From Apteryx mantelli (Eukaryota > Chordata > Aves > Apterygiformes > Apterygidae), in the NCBI RefSeq assembly GCF_036417845.1, contig NC_090002.1:2046001-2110000 (forward strand): a stretch of 64,000 nucleotides of DNA, written 5' to 3'. Under the pieces are notes generated by a model. That model worked only from the letters and a program-made list of their open reading frames with translations, did not search any database and was not told where the DNA came from. Position 1 is the first letter of the stretch. Each line of letters begins with the position of its first letter. Positions 59,096 through 64,000 of the stretch are shown here, piece by piece. A program made the position numbers and the translations under genes.

Positions 59096-59494
59096 TGTGA
59101 TAGGTAATAATTTGTTACATCAACTCGTGAAGTGATTTTATCATGAAACTAGGCGCTAAGTACCGGCTATCACCACAATGATTGTACTGAGTCAGCAGAA
59201 CGATATTGTATTGTGAAATGTATGCGCGTGACCTGAAAGGCACCACGTACAACGCAGAGGAAGACCCCAGCTTTCATCCCGACCCCCCCCAGCAACAGCC
59301 GGCGCAACCACAGAAGTTACAGGCATATAAGGGCACTGTGAGCGGGGGATTGCGCGCGCCGTTGGTGGAGCAGGAGACTCCCCGGCCACCCAGCGCTGTT
59401 TTGCTTACTTCTGACTTGCTCAATTATTCTATTAAATTGGAATTTATGCAACCCGGCCCAAGTGGTTGTCAATTTGTCGCGTTTACCCATAACA
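59096..59494 (+). repeat. 5' LTR of provirus copy B
   Basis: Ends are TGTGATAGG...CCATAACA. TATAAG box at 59,326-59,331 and ATTAAA at 59,431-59,436. At 399 bp it is shorter than the copy A LTR. The R-U5 part is nearly identical and the U3 part is divergent and partly deleted, so the two are not a pair from one provirus. Confidence 0.9.
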
Positions 59495-59497
59495 ATT

Positions 59498-59515
59498 TGG
59501 TGCCGTGACTCGGAT
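59498..59515 (+). other. Primer binding site, tRNA-His (copy B)
   Basis: Identical to the site in copy A, three bases after the LTR end. Confidence 0.9.
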
Positions 59516-59884
59516 ACAGGCTTCCCTGGTTTCGGGACTCTGACTCAGGGGAGGCGCCCCATCCCGTCTTCGGATGGCCCCTGAGTGGGTAGTTCCCCTA
59601 CCAGAACCTGTATTTCCGAACCCTAAATCAGGACAAGTAAGCAAAAGAACTGCAGTATCCCGTAAACTTTGTGCACGAAGATCCGAACGAAGACTCAGGA
59701 TTGAGTAAAGTATTGGTAAGTGGTTCCGTTCGGTTGGGGTGGGATCCCCGGAGCACGTCTAAGTGAGACGTCCCCAAGGGACGAAGCGAGAGCGGACCCT
59801 ACAGTAGTGCGGTTCCCATTGTCCGCGAGGGCGTGGGCCACGACCTAGGGGAGCGATTGAGCGTGTGTGTGTGTGCTCCGGAAG
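59516..59884 (+). other. Leader of copy B with a likely splice donor
   Basis: It shares the first ~220 bp with the copy A leader, including ACAAGTAAGC (GT at 59,637; the copy A equivalent is at 55,579), a plausible donor for spliced env RNA. It lacks the 42-bp and 124-bp repeats of copy A and carries a different 60-80 bp stretch and a short (GT)n before gag. Confidence 0.7.
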
Positions 59885-61352
59885 ATGGGACAGAAAAAGA
59901 GCAAGTCTTCTGATCCCATAGAGGGCTTTACAGTCGATAGCCCTTTAGGATTAATGATTAAGTATTGGAACGATTGGCCCTCCCGAAAAGGCAAAAGTCG
60001 AGAGAAAATGGTACATTACTGCATGCAAGTATGGGGTGGGAAGCAGATTAGAAGAGACCCCCTTTATTGGCCAATATACGGGTCTTTTGAAAATTGGATA
60101 TGTCAGGCCCCAAATATATATGTGAATTCAAAGGAGCCCTTTAGTTTAGAAGAAAGTGAGTATGCTAGTTTATGAATAAGACCAGATACTTGGACCATGA
60201 TATTTACCCTGAAAGAGAAGGGTTCGAGGAAGAAAAGCAAAATATTGGAGGAACTTCCCGTTTCTCCTCCCCCCTATATTCCCTCAGCTCCAGCTCAAAA
60301 CCCAATACCAGCCCCTCCTCACAGCCCCCCCCCAACGACCCCAGACTGGGATCTAGACCCTCCTAGTTCCCCAGAAGAAACCCGAAGGGTCACGAGGAGT
60401 CAAACGAGGGGAGGTGGGCGACCTGATCAGCTGTACCCCTTGCGAGAACTCCCCATGGGAGGACCGCAACCAGGGATGGGTTTTGTGTCCGTGCCCCTGA
60501 GTTCAGGGGATGTATGGGATTTTAAGAAGGAAATGGGGAATTTATTAGAAGACCCTTTAGGGGCGGCTGAAAAACTAGATCAGTTTTTGGGACCTAGCCT
60601 TTATACATGGGAGGAATTACAATCCATCTTAAGCATATTATTTACAGTGGAAGAAAGGGAAATGATCCGTAGGGCTGGGATGCGGATTTGGGATCAACAG
60701 CACCAACAAGGTCCCACAGCAGATATCAAATGGCCCACCCAACGGCCGGACGGGGACAATCAGAATGCTGAGCATCGGACACATATGTCCGATCTAGGAA
60801 CCATAATAGTTCAGGGAATCAGGGAATCTGTTCCCAGGGGGCAAAATATTAATAAGGCCTTCATGGAACAACAAAAAGGGATGAGACAGCAACAGAATGC
60901 CTTGAGAGACTTAGGAAAAACCTGCAACTTTATTCCAGGGTAGACTCCAGTACCCCTGTGGGACAGGCTCTATTGAAAACACAGTTTGTAGCAAAGGCCT
61001 TTCCAGATATCAGAAGGAAGTTAGAGAAGTTAGATGATTGGCAAGATAGAGGACTGGATGAATTGCTGAGGGAAGCTCAGAAAGTGCATGTGCGAAGGGA
61101 AGAGGAAACTCATCGGCGGCAGGCAAAGATTCTGGTGGCAGCAGTCCGAGAAGGACAGAGAGGGATCCAGGCGCAACCTCCTAGGTCATATAACGGACCT
61201 AAAAGAAAGCCACCTCACCAAGAAGGACAACCCAGAGAAGTCGTGATGAGGGACTTGAGGCAGGTTGAGTGTTTTATTGCCAGAAGAAAGGGCATCTGAA
61301 GAGGAATTGCAGGAAGCGAATGCAGGAAGAGCAAATGTTCCAAGAAGATTAG
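59885..61352 (+). pseudogene. gag: gag of copy B, broken
   Basis: The matrix start (MGQKKSKSSDPIEG) is intact to a TGA at 60,173-60,175, where copy A has TGG. The next part is open from 60,197 to 60,943 (Pro-rich region and the first part of capsid) and then shifts frame in an A-rich run near 60,875. The capsid end resumes at about 60,958. A missing T near 61,272 destroys the zinc knuckle frame. The gag-end TAG is at 61,350-61,352. Confidence 0.88.
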
Positions 61353-61364
61353 GGGGGTCAGGGG
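61350..61364 (+). promoter_or_regulatory. gag-pro stop codon with readthrough-type context
   Basis: TAG followed by GGGGGTCAGGGG, in frame with protease. This matches the gammaretroviral pattern in which UAG plus a downstream G-rich pseudoknot allows readthrough. Structure was not computed. Confidence 0.6.
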
Positions 61365-61670
61365 CTCTATCTGCTGGGGACTCATAAAGGAACCGAGCCC
61401 TTGATAAAATTGAAATTGGGTCCCCAGCGACAAGAAGTAGAATTCCTTGTGGATTCTGGGGCAGAAAGATCTACTGTCCAAACGGTACCCTGGGGGTGTA
61501 AACCATCCCCAGAGAAACTACAAGTGATAGGAGCTAAAGGAGAACCCTTTAAGGTCCCAGTAATTAAAAATGTGAAAATAGAATCAGACTCTCGATTAAG
61601 TGTGGGATCCTTTTTATTAGTTCCCGAAGCTGAATATAATTTACTGGGCCAAGATATGATGGTTAGTTAA
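61353..61670 (+). pseudogene. pro: Protease region of copy B
   Basis: DSG active site in LVDSGAERST, then NLLGQD, and a stop at 61,668-61,670. It is almost identical to copy A, and the frame from the gag TAG is correct here. Confidence 0.85.
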
Positions 61671-61990
61671 TAGAATCAGGGCCCCTAGACAAAACTTGGT
61701 CGGCCCAGGCTTGTGAATTGTATGCGGTTTTTAGAGCCTTAGAAATTTTAAAAGGCAAAATAGGGACTATATACACCAACTCTAAATACGCTTATGGAGT
61801 AGTACATACATTTGGGAAAATATGGGAAGAAAGAGGACTGATTAATTCGCAAGGGAAGAATTTAGTGCACGAAAAATTAATTAGAAAAACTTTAGAAGCT
61901 CTGAGGGGACCTCGGAGAATCGCGGTAGTACACGTTAGGGGCCATCAAAAGGGCACATCTTACCACATAAGGGGAAATAATCTAGCAGAT
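61671..61990 (+). pseudogene. pol: RNase H end of copy B after the RT deletion
   Basis: Protease is joined directly to the RNase H segment at about 61,666-61,671; the whole RT and the first RNase H catalytic residue are absent. Short GTTAG/GTTAA words at both ends in copy A suggest deletion through microhomology. The remaining part reads AQACELYAVF, then IYTNSKYAYG, so a catalytic Asp is Asn, and continues to NNLADEEAR. Confidence 0.85.
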
Positions 61991-63213
61991 GAAGAGGCAA
62001 GAAAGGCAGCTTTACACCTATTGTCTGAAGGAAAGGAGGGCCAAGATAAGCTAGATACCAGGATGAGTTTTACTAAACAGGAAACAGATAAATTACGACA
62101 GATAGGAGCCCTAGAAAAAGAAGGTAAATGGGTGTTGCCCGATGATAGAGAAATTGTATCCAAAGGTGTGGCTTGGAGAATCATGAAAGAATTCCACCGA
62201 CAGACTCATTGGGGAGTGCAAGCATTAGTAGACCAGTTTGGAACCAAGTATATGTGCATTGGAATATATGACATAGCAAAAAGACTAGTGGGAGAATGTT
62301 TGACCTGTCAGAAGGTTAACAAGCAGCACCTCAGAGAAAAAGTCCCAGGGGGACGATCAATAGCCAAGAGGCCATTTGAGAAAATACAGGTTGACTTTAC
62401 AGAACTCCCGAAAGTGGGCAGGTATAAATACCTATTAGTTATAGTAGATCATTTAACTTACTTTATAGAAGCCTTTCCCGTAGCCCGAGCTACTGCGAAA
62501 TCGGTAGCCAAGATATTGCTAGAAAACATCATACCCCGGTATGGGAATGTATTGGTCATAGACTCAGACAGGGGGCCACATCCAAAGTCATTAAAGAAAC
62601 ATTAGATCCTTTAGGGATCAAGTGGGAGCATCACACTCCTTGGCATCCTCAAAGTTAGGGAAAGGTAGAAAGGATGAATGGGGAAATAAAAAAACAGTTA
62701 ACAAAGCTAATGATGGAAATCCAGATGAATTGGATCAAGTGTTTACCCTTAGCCTTGTTGAATATACGAACTCAGCCCAGAACTGACACAGGAGTCTCCC
62801 CTTTTGAAATGTTATATGGGATGCCATATGATTTAGAAATACCAAAAGAACATCCTAAAGCAGAAGAGAGATTATTACAGAAATATATTACAGAGCTTAT
62901 GAAGAGAAGACAAGAATTGATAAAGAAAGGACTAACAGTACAGAGACCTCCATTAGATGTAGCCATTCACCGAGTTAACCCTGGAGACAAGGTTTTAATT
63001 AAAACCTGGAAAGACTCATCCTTGACTCCCCACTGGGAGGGACCTTTCCTTGTCTTGCTTACCACAGACACTGCTATTCGCACCGCAGAGCGAGGATGGA
63101 CACATGCCAGCAGAATTAAAGGGCCGATCTCAGAATCATCGTGGGAAGCCTTTGGAAACCCGGACAATTTAAAAGTAACCTTTAAGAAGAAACCTAGAAA
63201 CCTCGATAAGTAA
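61990..63213 (+). pseudogene. pol: Integrase of copy B, frameshifted
   Basis: The N-terminal HHCC zinc motif (EFHRQTHWG...CLTCQK), the core with QVDFTEL and VIDSDRG, and a C-terminal domain with GPFLVLL and RGWTHASRIKGP of the gammaretroviral type are all recognisable. The frame breaks near 62,576, directly after the second catalytic Asp, and a TAG at 62,656-62,658 lies just before the segment with the catalytic Glu (GKVERMN). The last part is open from 62,674 to a TAA at 63,211-63,213. Confidence 0.9.
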
Positions 63214-63817
63214 GACCACATTTTGTAAAACCTCACATTGTATTTGTTATCCCTTTGTGTGTTATGAATATAGGATTTGTAAAGAGAAGTAGTGGACTCA
63301 TTGGTAGCACGGGTACCTCCCTAGCGGCAGTTGTCGCCTTTGTTATGGCAAATTGACCCATTTGACATTAAAAAGGGATCTCAAGAAAAGATCGGTGGAA
63401 TGGTGGGAAGCTTTTGCTAAAGGGGTACAACCAGAGAAAGGTTGTACCTACGCCAACCACCCCGATCACATAAGGCCAAAATTGAAAACACCAATCGTAG
63501 GTGGACCGTGCCGTATGTTGAGTGTCACTCTGGAGAACTGGGAAGCCTTTAAAAATCCAAAAAGCTCATACAGGAGGTTCCCCTGAAGAATACGGCTGCT
63601 GTCGAGAAGACGGTACACCCTGCTGCTCTGAGCAAAAGAGTAGGCAGAAGAGACAGAGACGTATAGAAACTGTGGGGATCGAGGCCGACAAGCCACCTCC
63701 TAAGCAGGGATACCCAAAATTGTAAGGCCCAGACTCTTTAAAGTCCCAGAGACACTTGGCATCACGGATCGCCCCTCCAAGGCATTAAGGGTTCGTAAAA
63801 TATCCGTTAGCCCAGCC
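63214..63817 (+). other. Unexplained segment between integrase and env in copy B
   Basis: About 600 bp. It holds a short frame at 63,266 with a hydrophobic end (SLAAVVAFVMA), a 77-codon frame at 63,353-63,586 and a 67-codon frame at 63,522-63,725 with an Arg/Lys-rich patch (KSRQKRQRR) and paired Cys (GCCREDGTPCC). None matches a family I know. It could be a long env leader, an accessory frame or simply decayed env sequence. Confidence 0.4.
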
Positions 63818-64000
63818 ATGGGTCCACTACTCCTCTGGAAGATGATTGTGCTAGGCTTATTAGGAAGACGAATCAAAGGGGGAACATAATATACACCAAC
63901 CCCTTAAGTGGTCATTAATAAGGTGGGAGGATCAAACAGTGATCCAAGTACGAAGTGTACCCGGGAGTCCTACATTCACAGCTACTTTATGTGAGTTGGT
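63818..64000 (+). pseudogene. env: env start of copy B, partial
   Basis: MGPLLLWKMIVLGLLG at 63,818 has the look of a signal peptide. A stop follows at 63,887-63,889. In another frame downstream the sequence resembles the N-terminal surface subunit of gamma-type env (LKWSLIRWEDQ and PGSPTFTATLCEL). Env mediates entry; this copy is broken near its start and runs off the window. Confidence 0.6.

Larger units (their letters stand above)
59096..64000 (+). mobile_element. Endogenous retrovirus copy B, runs past the right edge
   Basis: Order: 399-bp LTR, tRNA-His primer site, leader, gag, pro, a deletion covering RT, the end of RNase H, integrase, a segment of about 600 bp and the start of env. 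The sequence is closely related to copy A but belongs to a separate insertion. It is disabled by stops, frameshifts and the RT deletion. The 3' LTR is outside the window. Confidence 0.9.

Noticed and set aside
54914-59494. One provirus with 5' LTR at 54,914 and 3' LTR at 59,096
   Set aside because: The second LTR is followed by a primer binding site, leader and gag, which makes it a 5' LTR. The two LTRs differ in U3 and by 124 bp, and the pol region stops mid-RNase H exactly at the LTR border.

Overview
This is nuclear DNA of a sauropsid vertebrate, most likely a bird, with a turtle or crocodilian as the alternative. It has long introns, sparse exons, a CpG-island promoter, CR1-type LINE remnants and class I (gamma-like) endogenous retroviruses, and no operons. 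The species call is an inference; the exon, LTR and repeat structures are read directly from the sequence.

Layout. Positions 1-5.2 kb are AT-rich non-coding DNA, possibly the 3' UTR of a convergent neighbour, with an (AAGGG)21 microsatellite. Positions 5.2-9.24 kb are a 4 kb purine-strand tandem-repeat block: GGGGAAA-type polypurine, then a CpG-rich minisatellite with a 531-bp higher-order duplication, then polypurine again. It creates very long spurious open frames on both strands. From 37.0 kb down to 11.2 kb the minus strand carries a complete TMEM164 gene: a CpG-island 5' UTR exon and six coding exons with correct splice sites and phases, encoding 290 aa. A solo LTR lies in its second intron and a possible frame-shifting cassette exon between coding exons 4 and 5. 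On the plus strand the same CpG island may launch a divergent spliced transcript (to 39.6 kb).

Positions 41.1-42.8 kb hold a decayed CR1-like LINE, and 43.6-45.3 kb two diverged copies of an unclassified repeat. From 52.7 to 47.8 kb on the minus strand is a six-exon TRIM gene (RING, B-box 2, coiled coil, PRY/SPRY). It has the canonical exon sizes but four lesions, so it is probably a pseudogene or contains an assembly error. A CR1 3' fragment (53.3 kb) precedes a GC-rich block (53.4-54.3 kb) with a short chain of spliceable exons I could not identify.

From 54.9 kb to the right edge there are two related proviruses with a tRNA-His primer binding site. Copy A (54.9-59.1 kb: LTR, repeat-rich leader, broken gag, pro, RT, RNase H start) is cut exactly where the LTR of copy B begins (59,096), so copy B appears to have inserted into copy A. 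Copy B has gag, pro, RNase H end, integrase and an env start; its reverse transcriptase is deleted. Both copies are defective by frameshifts, stops and deletions. I found no bacterial-type system, CRISPR or clear RNA gene. The best candidates for something new are the 4 kb repeat block, the nested provirus pair with its leader repeats and unexplained pol-env segment, the divergent transcript and the unidentified GC-rich exon chain.
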